From: Sphingomonas phyllosphaerae
Lineage (GTDB): Bacteria > Pseudomonadota > Alphaproteobacteria > Sphingomonadales > Sphingomonadaceae
NCBI GenBank assembly: GCA_036946405.1
Contig: JAQIJC010000001.1
Coordinates: forward strand, 1,185,001 to 1,249,000
Direction: 5' to 3'
Length of the DNA stretch: 64,000 nt
The translations under genes were made by a program, and so were the position numbers. The notes under the pieces are model-generated. The model had not been told where the DNA came from, searched no databases, and was given only the letters and a program-made list of their open reading frames with translations. How positions within the stretch are numbered: position 1 is the stretch's first letter; each line of letters opens with the position of its first letter. Positions 38,462 to 46,493 of this stretch are shown one piece after another.

Positions 38462-38800
38462 TCAGTCGTTCGCCGGCTTGCCGCCGAGCGGCGTGACCTC
38501 GGCGAGCGTCGCCTTGACGATGCGCACGCGGGTGTTGGGCGCGATCTCGACCTCGACGAAGGCATCCTCGACCTTGGTCACCTTACCGACCAGTCCACCG
38601 GCGGTGACGACCGAGTCGCCCTTCTTGACACCGGCGACCGCGGTCTGGAGCGCTTTCATGCGGCGCTGTTGCGGACGGATCATCAGGAAGTAGAAGACGA
38701 CGAAGACGAGGAGCAGCGGCGCGAGGCTGATGAAGCCGGCGAGGCCGCCGCCCTGGGCGGCGCCGCTGGCGGTCTGCGCATAAGCGGGAGAGATGAGCAT
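38462..38800 (-). CDS. yajC: Preprotein translocase accessory subunit YajC
   Basis: 112 aa. One membrane helix ([20 protein letters not shown]) followed by [20 protein letters not shown] and a small soluble domain ([20 protein letters not shown]). First gene of yajC-secD-secF; its promoter should lie in the 140 bp between it and tRNA-Pro. Confidence 0.96.
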   Translation of the reverse strand: MLISPAYAQTASGAAQGGGLAGFISLAPLLLVFVVFYFLMIRPQQRRMKALQTAVAGVKKGDSVVTAGGLVGKVTKVEDAFVEVEIAPNTRVRIVKATLAEVTPLGGKPAND

Positions 38801-38899
38801 CGGTTTCCGTGCATGACCGTTGGGCGGCCGGGAGACGGCCGCGCGAAGAGGCTGCCGCTATCATTGCGGCGCGTCGCGCGCAACATGCGGCCAACCCGC

Positions 38900-38928
38900 T
38901 TGCATCGTGCTGCGACCAAGCGTAGAGG
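38900..38928 (+). promoter_or_regulatory. Candidate tRNA-Pro promoter
   Basis: TTGCAT and TAGAGG are separated by 17 bp, with the second hexamer ending 12 bases before the first base of the tRNA. Fits a sigma-70-type layout, though the -10 match is weak. Confidence 0.35.
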
Positions 38929-38940
38929 CGCCCCCTCGGT

Positions 38941-39017
38941 CGGGGCGTAGCGCAGCCTGGTAGCGCATCACACTGGGGGTGTGGGGGTCGCAGGTTCGAA
39001 TCCTGTCGCCCCGACCA
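38941..39017 (+). tRNA. tRNA-Pro (anticodon GGG)
   Basis: 77 nt with encoded CCA. Acceptor CGGGGCG pairs with CGCCCCG (discriminator A); anticodon stem TCACA/TGTGG holds loop CTGGGGG with anticodon GGG at 38975-38977; T arm GCAGG-TTCGAAT-CCTGT is standard. Confidence 0.97.
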
Positions 39018-39202
39018 AGCACTTAAATCACTGATTTCCCGTTCCTTCTCGGCAGCGCGGCTGGTATGATCCGTGCCGCACCGATTGGCGCGACTCCGGC
39101 TCCTCAAGACCGGCTCGCGTGCCTTCGGCGCGGGGGAGGTCAGATGGTGGCAGCTGCGGAAGCCGTTCTCGCCTGTTGCGCGGATCGACCGCGTGCCTCG
39201 CC

Positions 39203-39955
39203 ATGAGCAACACGCCCGGCCCGACCCCACCACCACCGCGCATCACGATCGACCGCAGCGATCCCGTGCATCGCCGGCTCGAACAGCTCGCACCCGGGCT
39301 GGCGGTGGCGATCGGATTGCACAGCCGGCGCTTTTCGCCACGCGTCGTCCGTTCGCGCCGCGAGATCGTGCATGAAGGGGAGGCGGTGTCCGGCATCTGG
39401 ATCATGCGCGCGGGCTGGGCGGCGCTGGTGCGCCACTTTGCGGATGGCCGCCGCCAGATCGAGCATTTGCTGCTGCCCGGCGACCCGCTGCCGCTCGAAC
39501 GCGACGCGACCTATCCCGCGACCATCGTCGCGCTGACCCCGGTGACGATGGTCGACGTCGACGGTCCGTGGCTGTCGGACCCCGCGCTGCTCGACGGGGC
39601 GTTGCGGCGGCATACGCTGACGACCGTGCATCACCTGCTCGACGCGACCGCGCGACTTGGACGGCAGGTGGCGATCGAGCGCTTCGCGCATCTGCTGCTC
39701 GAATTGCGCGATCGCCTCAGGAACGTCGGGCTGGCGAGCGACACGCACTTCCGGATGCCGTTGACGCAGGAGATGCTCGCCGACACGCTCGGCCTGACCA
39801 GCGTCCATGTAAACCGCACGCTGCAGATGATGCGACAGCAGCAACTGATCGAACTGGAGGGGCGCGAGCTGACCCTGCTGCTGCCTGCGAAACTCGCGCA
39901 GATGGCGGATTATCCATCGCCGCCCGGGCGACCGGCCGCTACGGCTGAGCCATGA
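39203..39955 (+). CDS. Crp/Fnr-family transcriptional regulator
   Basis: 250 aa. Residues about 45-165 form a cyclic-nucleotide-binding-like beta barrel ([32 protein letters not shown]), then a Crp-type HTH ([26 protein letters not shown]). No Fnr-type cysteines are seen and cAMP-contact residues are not evident, so the ligand is unknown. ATG 39203 is used. Its stop overlaps the next gene (ATGA), which may be a linked target. Confidence 0.88.
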   Translation: MSNTPGPTPPPPRITIDRSDPVHRRLEQLAPGLAVAIGLHSRRFSPRVVRSRREIVHEGEAVSGIWIMRAGWAALVRHFADGRRQIEHLLLPGDPLPLERDATYPATIVALTPVTMVDVDGPWLSDPALLDGALRRHTLTTVHHLLDATARLGRQVAIERFAHLLLELRDRLRNVGLASDTHFRMPLTQEMLADTLGLTSVHVNRTLQMMRQQQLIELEGRELTLLLPAKLAQMADYPSPPGRPAATAEP

Positions 39956-40389
39956 CGGACGGAAGAAGGACGCGGGCGCCGTGGTGGTTCCGCCTCGCGG
40001 CGGTCGCGCTGGTGCTCTGGGGTGCGATGGGGGTGTGGGCGTGCATCGGCCAGCTGACGCACGGGGCGGACGCGATGCCGATGGCGAGCGACTATGATCG
40101 CGCGTTGTTCGCCGGACTGCCGCTCTGGTATCTGGCCGATTATGCGATCGGCACCGGCACGATGCTGGCGGGGGCGGTGGCGTTGCTGGCACGATCGCGT
40201 CACGCGGTCGCGCTGCTGACCGTGTCGCTGGTGGCGGTGATGATCCAGTTCGGGTGGATGTTCGCGATGACCGACATCATCGCGGTCAAGGGGCCGTATG
40301 TGCTCTACTTCCCGTTGCTGATCCTCGGCGTCGGCGCGCTGGCGCTGCAATTGGGCCATGTCGCGCGCCGACGCGGCTGGATCGTTTGA
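39952..40389 (+). CDS. Hypothetical four-helix membrane protein
   Basis: 145 aa with four predicted membrane helices (VALVLWGAMGVWACIGQL, YAIGTGTMLAGAVALLA, AVALLTVSLVAVMIQFGWMF, VLYFPLLILGVGALALQLG). Co-translated with the Crp-like regulator through an ATGA overlap. I recognise a general sphingomonad membrane-protein type but no function. Confidence 0.75.
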   Translation: MTDGRRTRAPWWFRLAAVALVLWGAMGVWACIGQLTHGADAMPMASDYDRALFAGLPLWYLADYAIGTGTMLAGAVALLARSRHAVALLTVSLVAVMIQFGWMFAMTDIIAVKGPYVLYFPLLILGVGALALQLGHVARRRGWIV

Positions 40390-40412
40390 CGCGCGTGGCG
40401 TAGCAAGGCGCG

Positions 40413-41291
40413 ATGTCCACGACCTTCACCATCGACACCGCGACCAGTCGCGCGACCCCGGTCGCCGCACCGATGAAGCGGCTGACCGTTCCGGCGATCC
40501 GCGCGCGCAAGGCGGCGATCGCGGCGGGCAAGGGCGAACCGCTGGTCATGCTGACCGCCTATACCGTGCGCATGGCGCAGCTGATGGACCCGCATTGCGA
40601 CATGCTGCTGGTCGGCGACAGCCTGGGGCAGGTGATCTACGGCCTGCCCTCGACGGTGCCGGTCACGCTGGAGATGATGGCGGCGCACGGCGCGGCAGTG
40701 GTCCGCGGCAGCCACCAAGCGACGGTGGTGATCGACATGCCGTTCGGGAGCTACGAGGCGTCGCCCGCGCAAGCGTTCGAGAGCGCGGCGTTGCTGATGA
40801 AGCAGACCGGCGCGGCGGCGGTGAAGCTGGAGGGCGGGCTCGCGATGGCGTCGACGGTGCAGTTCCTGTCGGAGCGCGGCATCCCGGTCGTCGGCCATAT
40901 CGGCCTTACGCCGCAGGCGGTGAACGCGCTGGGTGGTTACGGCGCGCGCGGACGCAGCCCGGCGGAGGCGCGCAAGATCGTCGCGGATGCGCGCGCGGTC
41001 GCCGAGGCGGGGGCGTTCGCGCTGGTGATCGAAGGCGTCGTCGAGCCGATCGCGGTCGAGATCACGCGCACGATCGACATTCCGACGATCGGTATCGGCG
41101 CGTCGGCGGCGTGCGACGGGCAGGTGCTGGTCGCCGAGGACATGCTGGGACTGTTCGAGCGCACGCCGCGCTTCGTGAAGCGGTACGGCGATATGGCGGC
41201 GTTCGTCGCCGACCGCGCCGGGCAATATGCCGCCGAGGTCCGCTCGCGCGCCTTTCCCGGTCCGGAGCAACTGTATCCGCCCAAGGACTAG
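40413..41291 (+). CDS. panB: 3-methyl-2-oxobutanoate hydroxymethyltransferase
   Basis: 292 aa. Makes ketopantoate in pantothenate (CoA) synthesis. [90 protein letters not shown] and [20 protein letters not shown] are standard PanB blocks. A 20-residue N-terminal extension precedes the core ([13 protein letters not shown]), so a later start at an internal ATG is possible. First of a run with the YfgM-like gene and bamB. Confidence 0.95.
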   Translation: MSTTFTIDTATSRATPVAAPMKRLTVPAIRARKAAIAAGKGEPLVMLTAYTVRMAQLMDPHCDMLLVGDSLGQVIYGLPSTVPVTLEMMAAHGAAVVRGSHQATVVIDMPFGSYEASPAQAFESAALLMKQTGAAAVKLEGGLAMASTVQFLSERGIPVVGHIGLTPQAVNALGGYGARGRSPAEARKIVADARAVAEAGAFALVIEGVVEPIAVEITRTIDIPTIGIGASAACDGQVLVAEDMLGLFERTPRFVKRYGDMAAFVADRAGQYAAEVRSRAFPGPEQLYPPKD

Positions 41292-41360
41292 GCGGGCCTT
41301 TCGTTTATCCCGGCGAACCGCTACACGCCGGGCGTTTTTCCGTGAAGCCCGGAGTATTCG

Positions 41361-42098
41361 GTGGCCCTGACGCCGCAAAACAATGAAGCGTTCCTGCGCG
41401 AGGTCGACGACGAGCTGCGTCGCGATCAGGCGTTGCACGTCTGGCGTCGCTATGGCGTCGCGCTGATCGCCGCCGTCGTGATCGCGCTGGCGGCATTCGG
41501 TGCGTACCTGTTCTGGCAGCATCGCCAGGAGCAGGCCGCCGGGCGCGAGGGCGAGCAGTTGCAGACCGCCTATGACGCACTCGCCGCGAACGACACCAAG
41601 TCGGCGAGCGACACGCTGGCGACGCTGACGCAATCGAAGCGCGACGGTTACCGCGTGCTGGCGACGTTCACGCAGGCCGATGTGCTGCTGCAGAAGAACG
41701 ACCTGAAGGGCGCGGCGGCCAAGTTCGCCAGCGTCGCGCAGGATACGTCGGTGGCGCAGCCGTTCCGCGATCTGGCGCTGATCCGCCAGACCAGTGCCGA
41801 GTTCGACACGCTCAAGCCCGAGGTAATCGCGGAGCGGATGCGGCCGCTGGCGGTCGCGGGCAACCCGTGGCTCGGCAGCGCGGGTGAGCTGATGGCCGCC
41901 GCCTATCTGCAACAGGGCCGCCGCGATCTCGCCGGGCAGGTGTTCGCGCGCATCGCCGCCGACACGCAGGTGCCGTCGTCGTTGCGTCAACGTGCGGTTC
42001 AGATGGCGGGCGTATTGGATGAGAAGGCGGCGCCTGCGTCGCCGACGGCCGCCGGTGCCGCTGCGCCGGCCAAGAACGAAGGTAACACGACGCGATGA
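41361..42098 (+). CDS. TPR/YfgM-like membrane-anchored protein
   Basis: 245 aa. A single membrane helix (VALIAAVVIALAAFGAYLFW) after a cytosolic DELRRDQALHVWRRYG, then a tetratricopeptide-like periplasmic domain (DTLATLTQSKRDGYRVLATF, AAKFASVAQDTSVAQPFRDL). Matches the TPR_21/YfgM arrangement, a periplasmic chaperone that works near SecYEG, and sits before bamB as yfgM does in many proteobacteria. GTG start; ATGA overlap with bamB. Confidence 0.85.
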   Translation: MALTPQNNEAFLREVDDELRRDQALHVWRRYGVALIAAVVIALAAFGAYLFWQHRQEQAAGREGEQLQTAYDALAANDTKSASDTLATLTQSKRDGYRVLATFTQADVLLQKNDLKGAAAKFASVAQDTSVAQPFRDLALIRQTSAEFDTLKPEVIAERMRPLAVAGNPWLGSAGELMAAAYLQQGRRDLAGQVFARIAADTQVPSSLRQRAVQMAGVLDEKAAPASPTAAGAAAPAKNEGNTTR

Positions 42099-43420
42099 CG
42101 ACACGGGTGGCGACCGGCCTGGCGCTCGCCGCGCTGGTGGGGCTGAGCGGCTGCGGCATCTTCAAGGGCGGGCCGAAGAAGACCCCGACCGTGGGGCAGC
42201 GCGTTCCGATCCTGATGTCGGAAAACCAGGCGACCGTCGACAAGGGGCTGGAGAGCGTGCCGGTCACGCTGCCGGTCGGCGTCGCCAACGATGCCTGGAC
42301 GCAGCCGGGCGGCAACGCCGCAAAGTCGATGGGCAATCTGCTGCTCGCGTCCGCGACCCCCGCGAAGGCCTGGACCGCGCAGATCAACGGCGGCACCAAC
42401 CGCGCGCGCCTCGCTGCCGGTCCGGTCGTCGCCGAGAACAAGCTGTTCGTGGTCGATGTCGACGCGACGTTGCACGCCTTCACCGCGGATACCGGCGCGA
42501 AGCTGTGGACGCGCGTGCTGCCCGACAACGAAGAGAACAAGAACGCGCGCTTCGGCGGCGGCGTCAGCTATGACGAGGGCAAGCTCTACGCCACCGACGG
42601 GCTGGGCGACGTCGTCGCTGTCAACGTCGCCGATGGCGCGGTGCTGTGGCGCGCCAAGCCGGGCGGCCCGCTGCGCGGCGCGCCGACCGTCGCCAACGGC
42701 CAGGTCTATGTGCTCAGCCAGGACAACCAGATCTTCGCGCTCGATCAGGGCGATGGCAAGGTGGTCTGGACGCAGTCGGCGAGCCTTGAGACGCAGGGCG
42801 TGTTCGGCGTCGCTGCGCCGGCCGCCAGCTCGGGCACGGTCATCGCCGGCTTCTCCAGCGGCGAGCTGAACGCCTATCGCTACGAGAACGGCCGTACCCT
42901 GTGGCAGGACGCGCTGTCGCGCACCTCGATCACCACCTCGGTGTCGAGCCTTGCCGATATCGACGCCGATCCGGTGATCGACGACGGCCGCGTCTATTCG
43001 ATCGGCGAGGGCGGCCGGATGGTCGCGCTGGAGATCGCGACCGGGCAGCGGACGTGGGAGCAGAATCTCGCGGGCATCTCGACGCCATGGGTGGTCGGCG
43101 ACTGGATCTTCCTCGTCACCGACGACGCGCGGCTGGTCTGCCTGTCGCGCGCCAACGGCAAGCTGCGTTGGGTAAGCCAGTTGCGCGCGTTCAAGAACGA
43201 GGAAAAGCGCAACGATCCCTATAACTGGTTCGGCCCGGTACTGGCGGGCGACAAGCTCTGGCTGACCAGCTCGCGCGGTGACCTGATCGGCGCCTCGGTG
43301 ACCGACGGCAGCGTCCAGACGACGATCGAAGCCGGCGAGCAGTTTTCGATGGCGCCGATCGTCGCCAACCAGACGCTCTATACGCTGGACGAAAAGGGTG
43401 TGATCACCGCCTGGCGGTGA
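42095..43420 (+). CDS. bamB: Outer membrane protein assembly factor BamB
   Basis: 441 aa lipoprotein: ALAALVGLSGC is the signal and lipobox, cysteine at residue 20. The body is an eight-bladed PQQ-type beta-propeller (repeats such as KLFVVDVDATLHAFTADTGA, LYATDGLGDVVAVNVADGAV, GRMVALEIATGQRTWEQNL). Part of the BAM complex inserting outer-membrane proteins. The family A repeat begins 23 bp after its stop. Confidence 0.94.
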   Translation: MTTRVATGLALAALVGLSGCGIFKGGPKKTPTVGQRVPILMSENQATVDKGLESVPVTLPVGVANDAWTQPGGNAAKSMGNLLLASATPAKAWTAQINGGTNRARLAAGPVVAENKLFVVDVDATLHAFTADTGAKLWTRVLPDNEENKNARFGGGVSYDEGKLYATDGLGDVVAVNVADGAVLWRAKPGGPLRGAPTVANGQVYVLSQDNQIFALDQGDGKVVWTQSASLETQGVFGVAAPAASSGTVIAGFSSGELNAYRYENGRTLWQDALSRTSITTSVSSLADIDADPVIDDGRVYSIGEGGRMVALEIATGQRTWEQNLAGISTPWVVGDWIFLVTDDARLVCLSRANGKLRWVSQLRAFKNEEKRNDPYNWFGPVLAGDKLWLTSSRGDLIGASVTDGSVQTTIEAGEQFSMAPIVANQTLYTLDEKGVITAWR

Positions 43421-43442
43421 GGCGGCGAACTCAATTGAACTT

Positions 43443-43524
43443 CGTCGCCCCGGACTTGATCCGGGGCCCCGCTTTCTGCTTCGGGCAGTCAAGAAGCGGG
43501 GTCCCGGGTCAGGCCCGGGGCGAC
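43443..43524. repeat. Palindromic intergenic repeat, family A copy 2
   Basis: cgtcgccccggacttgatcc... and ...gggtcaggcccggggcgac are inverted arms, 23 bp after the bamB stop and upstream of der. A GC-rich hairpin that could end bamB transcripts. Confidence 0.9.
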
Positions 43525-43600
43525 CTGTAAGTGTGAGGCCTTCGGCGCCCCACGCCACCCGCCCCTATCCCCCGCGCCGATAAATCTTTAGGTCATCCGC

Positions 43601-44965
43601 ATGTCCCGCCTTCCTACCGTCGCGATCGTCGGCCGCCCCAATGTCGGCAAGTCGACGCTGTTCAATCGCCTCGTCGGCAAGAAGCTCGCGCTGGTCGACG
43701 ACCGCCCCGGCGTGACGCGCGACCGGCGCGAGGGCGACGCGCATCTGCTCGGGCTCGACTTCCGCGTCATCGACACCGCGGGGTACGAGGACGAGGATCC
43801 CAACAGCTTGCCGGGCCGGATGCGCCAGCAGACGCAGGCGGCGGTCGATGCCGCCGACGTCGCATTGTTCGTGATCGATTCGCGCGCGGGGGTCGTTCCG
43901 CTCGACGAGGAAATCGCGCGCTGGCTGCGCGGCTCGGATACGCCGATCGTGCTGATGGCCAACAAGGCCGAGGGGCGCGCCGGCGACGGCGGTTTCTACG
44001 AGGCGATGGCGCTCGGTTTCGGTGATCCGGTCGCCTTCTCCGCCGAGCATGGCGAGGGGATTGTCGAGCTGTTCGAGGCGTTGCTGCCGCACCTCGACCC
44101 GCTCCAGCCCGAACCCGAGGCGCCGATCGATATCGAGAGCCCCGACGCGCCGCTCAAACTGGCGATCGTCGGACGGCCGAATGCGGGCAAGTCGACACTC
44201 GTCAACAGGATGCTCGGCGAGGATCGGATGATCACCGGCCCGGAGGCCGGGATCACGCGCGATTCGATCGCGATCGACTGGACGTGGGAGGGGCCGGACG
44301 GGCCGCGGCAGGTGCGGCTGATCGACACCGCCGGGATGCGCAAGCGTGCCAAGGTGCAGGACAAGCTGGAAAAGCTGTCGGTCGCCGACGCGCTGCACGC
44401 GGTCGACTTCGCCGAAGTAGTGGTGCTGCTGCTCGACGCGACGCTCGGGCTCGAGTCGCAGGATTTACGGATTGCCGACCGCGTGCTGGAAGAGGGGCGC
44501 GCGCTGGTGATCGCGCTCAACAAATGGGACGTGGCGGAGAATGCCTCCAGTCTGTTCAACGGCGTTAAGAAGGCGCTCGACGAGGGGCTGGCGCAGGTCA
44601 AGGGCGTGCCGCTGCTCGCGGTGTCGGCGGCGACCGGCAAGGGCATCGATCAGTTGATCGCCGCGGCATTCGAGACGCGCGAGGCATGGTCGCGGCGCGT
44701 CGGCACCGGCGAGCTGAACCGTTGGTTCGAGCGCGCGATCGAGGCCAATCCGCCCCCCGCGCCGGGCGGCAAGCGGATCAAGCTGCGCTATCTGACGCAG
44801 GCCAAGACGCGCCCGCCGGGCTTCGTGCTGTTCGGCACGCGCGTCGACGAACTGCCGACCAGTTATCAGCGATACCTCGTCAACGGCATCCGTCGCGATC
44901 TCGGGTTTGGCGCGGTGCCGGTGCGGCTGATGCTGCGCGCGCCGAAGAATCCTTTCGGGAAGTAA
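43601..44965 (+). CDS. der: Ribosome biogenesis GTPase Der (EngA)
   Basis: 454 aa with two tandem G domains: GRPNVGKSTLFNRLVG...DTAGYE...NKAEG in the first and GRPNAGKSTLVNRMLG...DTAGMRK...NKWD in the second, then a KH-like domain (GGKRIKLRYLTQAKTRPPGF). Needed for 50S assembly. ATG at 43601. Confidence 0.97.
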   Translation: MSRLPTVAIVGRPNVGKSTLFNRLVGKKLALVDDRPGVTRDRREGDAHLLGLDFRVIDTAGYEDEDPNSLPGRMRQQTQAAVDAADVALFVIDSRAGVVPLDEEIARWLRGSDTPIVLMANKAEGRAGDGGFYEAMALGFGDPVAFSAEHGEGIVELFEALLPHLDPLQPEPEAPIDIESPDAPLKLAIVGRPNAGKSTLVNRMLGEDRMITGPEAGITRDSIAIDWTWEGPDGPRQVRLIDTAGMRKRAKVQDKLEKLSVADALHAVDFAEVVVLLLDATLGLESQDLRIADRVLEEGRALVIALNKWDVAENASSLFNGVKKALDEGLAQVKGVPLLAVSAATGKGIDQLIAAAFETREAWSRRVGTGELNRWFERAIEANPPPAPGGKRIKLRYLTQAKTRPPGFVLFGTRVDELPTSYQRYLVNGIRRDLGFGAVPVRLMLRAPKNPFGK

Positions 44966-45039
44966 CCCTCGCTTACCCGCCGTTTACCAGTCGCGGCTAT
45001 TTTTCTGGTCAGGTGTCCGGTGGGCAGCGGGAGACGTTG

Positions 45040-45522
45040 GTGTCGGTGGAAACGAGCAAACTGGTCGATGATCTGGCGCTGGCGCGCGCACGTGCCGAGC
45101 TGGGGACCGGCTTCGCCCGCATCCTCGGCTATTTCCGCGAGGACGGCATCAAGTCGCTGACCACGCTTGAGGAAGCCGTTCGCAAGTCCAATGCCGTCGC
45201 GATGGTCATTCCGGCGCATACGTTGAAGGGCGAGGCGCAGCAGTTCGGTGCGCTGGCGCTGGCCGCGCTCGCGGAAAAGATCGAGACCTATGCGCGGCTG
45301 TGCATCGAGCATCACGACGCGCCCGATCGCGCGATCGAGGATGTGGTGGCGCTGCGGCCGTTGTTGTTGCAGACGCTGGCGCTGCTCGAGCGTGAGGCAG
45401 GGGTGACCGTGGCGGCGACGCCGGTCGCCGTGACGCCGCCGTCGGTTGCCCCGGCGTTCGTGCCCCCGCCGCTTGCGGGGCGTCCGCGGACACCGGGAGG
45501 ATTCGGGCGCAAGATCGGCTGA
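45040..45522 (+). CDS. Hpt (histidine phosphotransfer) domain protein
   Basis: 160 aa. MVIPAHTLKGEAQQFGALAL is the Hpt motif around the phospho-accepting histidine in a four-helix bundle (residues about 15-120); a Pro-rich tail (VAPAFVPPPLAGRPRTPGGF) follows. No kinase or receiver gene adjoins it, so it is an orphan phosphorelay element. Start uncertain: GTG 45040 has GGGAG 6 bases upstream; GTG 45046 and GTG 45013 are in frame. Confidence 0.82.
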   Translation: MSVETSKLVDDLALARARAELGTGFARILGYFREDGIKSLTTLEEAVRKSNAVAMVIPAHTLKGEAQQFGALALAALAEKIETYARLCIEHHDAPDRAIEDVVALRPLLLQTLALLEREAGVTVAATPVAVTPPSVAPAFVPPPLAGRPRTPGGFGRKIG

Positions 45523-45598
45523 GAAAAGACGCCGCGTCGGAAGTCTGACTCGTGCCTGCGGACGACACGTTCGTCCTCAGGCCGACGCAACGCGATCG

Positions 45599-45633
45599 AG
45601 CGGCGGCGACATTATCGAGGTGACGCCGCCGCT
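45599..45633. terminator. Perfect 10-bp stem-loop after bfr
   Basis: AGCGGCGGCG and CGCCGCCGCT are exact inverted repeats with a 15-base loop, 8 bp beyond the bfr stop (minus strand) and about 76 bp after the convergent Hpt gene. It probably marks the 3' ends of one or both transcripts; no T-run follows on either side. Confidence 0.5.
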
Positions 45634-45641
45634 GTCCCGGA

Positions 45642-46157
45642 TCAGCCCTTCTGATAGGGTGCAGCGCCACTCGCCGGCTTGTCGTGTTCGCTGATCGAGT
45701 TGAGCTGGATGTAGTTCTGAATCCCCATCCGCTCGATCATCTCGAACTGCCGCTCCAGCGTGTCGACATGCTCTTCCTCGCTGGCGAGGATGCGCGCGAA
45801 CAGCTCGCGGCTGACGAAGTCCTTCACTTCCTCGCAATAGGCGACGGCGGCCTTGAGCTGCGCGACCGCCTCGATTTCCATCGCAAGGTCGGCCTTGAGG
45901 ATCTCCTCGACCGTCTCGCCGATCCGCAACCGACCGAGCAACTGAAAGTTGGGCAGGCCGTCGAGGAACAGGATGCGCTCCGCCAGCCAGTCGGCGTGCT
46001 TCATCTCGTCGATCGATTCGTGGCGCTCGAATTCAGCGAGTTTGTAGACACCCCAGTGATCGAAGAGGCGGTAATGCAACCAATATTGGTTGATTGCCGT
46101 CAGTTCGTTACGAAGCGACTCGTTCAAAAACTCGATGACTTTCGGGTCACCCTTCAT
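45642..46157 (-). CDS. bfr: Bacterioferritin
   Basis: 171 aa. Haem-containing iron-storage ferritin. NELTAINQYWLHYRLFDHWG, ERHESIDEMKHADWLAERIL (ferroxidase E/H ligands and the haem methionine), EEILKADLAMEIEAVAQLK and ILASEEEHVDTLERQFEMI supply the di-iron site. ATG 46157 has GGAGG 8 bases upstream; that site is one arm of a hairpin. Lies 89 bp downstream of bfd on the same strand. Confidence 0.97.
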   Translation of the reverse strand: MKGDPKVIEFLNESLRNELTAINQYWLHYRLFDHWGVYKLAEFERHESIDEMKHADWLAERILFLDGLPNFQLLGRLRIGETVEEILKADLAMEIEAVAQLKAAVAYCEEVKDFVSRELFARILASEEEHVDTLERQFEMIERMGIQNYIQLNSISEHDKPASGAAPYQKG

Positions 46158-46164
46158 CGTCTCT

Positions 46165-46184
46165 GCCTCCAAAGGAATGGAGGC
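46165..46184 (-). promoter_or_regulatory. Hairpin covering the bfr ribosome binding site
   Basis: On the mRNA strand GCCTCCA-TTCCTT-TGGAGGC is a perfect 7-bp inverted repeat with a 6-base loop. The 3' arm contains the GGAGG Shine-Dalgarno, 8 bases before the bfr ATG, so folding would hide it from the ribosome. Confidence 0.6.
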
Positions 46185-46246
46185 GGAATACATGCGTGAG
46201 TGCTTGGACGGAAGCCTGAAAACTCCGCCGCTAGAAGATGAGAGCG

Positions 46247-46417
46247 CTACGCAGCTGCACGCTCGTCATTGATGATCTCACGTGCGAACGCGACGCACTG
46301 CCCGCATTTCGCTTGGCGGCCGTAGCAACGATAGGCCTGAGACGCTGTGGTCGCGCCGGCGCGGGCCGCCGCGCGCACCTGGCACTCACGAATCGCATTG
46401 CAAACGCAAACGACCAT
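46247..46417 (-). CDS. bfd: Bacterioferritin-associated ferredoxin
   Basis: 56 aa, too short for many gene finders. The frame reads MVVCVCNAIRECQVRAAARA ... RQAKCGQCVAFAREIINDER; C4 and C6 with the C-x-x-C pair (KCGQC) ligate the [2Fe-2S] cluster that reduces and mobilises iron from Bfr. Length and cysteine spacing match Bfd. First gene of a bfd-bfr pair. Confidence 0.92.
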   Translation of the reverse strand: MVVCVCNAIRECQVRAAARAGATTASQAYRCYGRQAKCGQCVAFAREIINDERAAA

Positions 46418-46454
46418 AACCGCTCCCTAACCGACATTGCCGCGTTAGAGATAA

Positions 46455-46493
46455 TGCGAATGGATCGCAAGCTAATTTGCGTCGCGTTCGCAA
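46455..46493. promoter_or_regulatory. Two palindromes upstream of bfd, possible iron operator
   Basis: TGCGA-N5-TCGCA (46455-46469) and TTGCG-N7-CGCAA (46477-46493) are perfect inverted repeats 38-76 bp before the bfd ATG. The first overlaps GATAATGCGAAT, partly resembling a Fur box (12 of 19 positions of the classical consensus at 46450-46468). The second lies within the end of the upstream gene. Confidence 0.35.

Noticed and set aside
39203..40389. Crp-like regulator as an Fnr-type oxygen sensor linked to the nuo operon
   Set aside because: No iron-sulphur ligand cysteines are present and the gene is about 8 kb from nuoN with other operons between.
43443..43524. Palindromic repeats considered as CRISPR units
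   Set aside because: They are dispersed single long palindromes with no spacer array and no cas genes.
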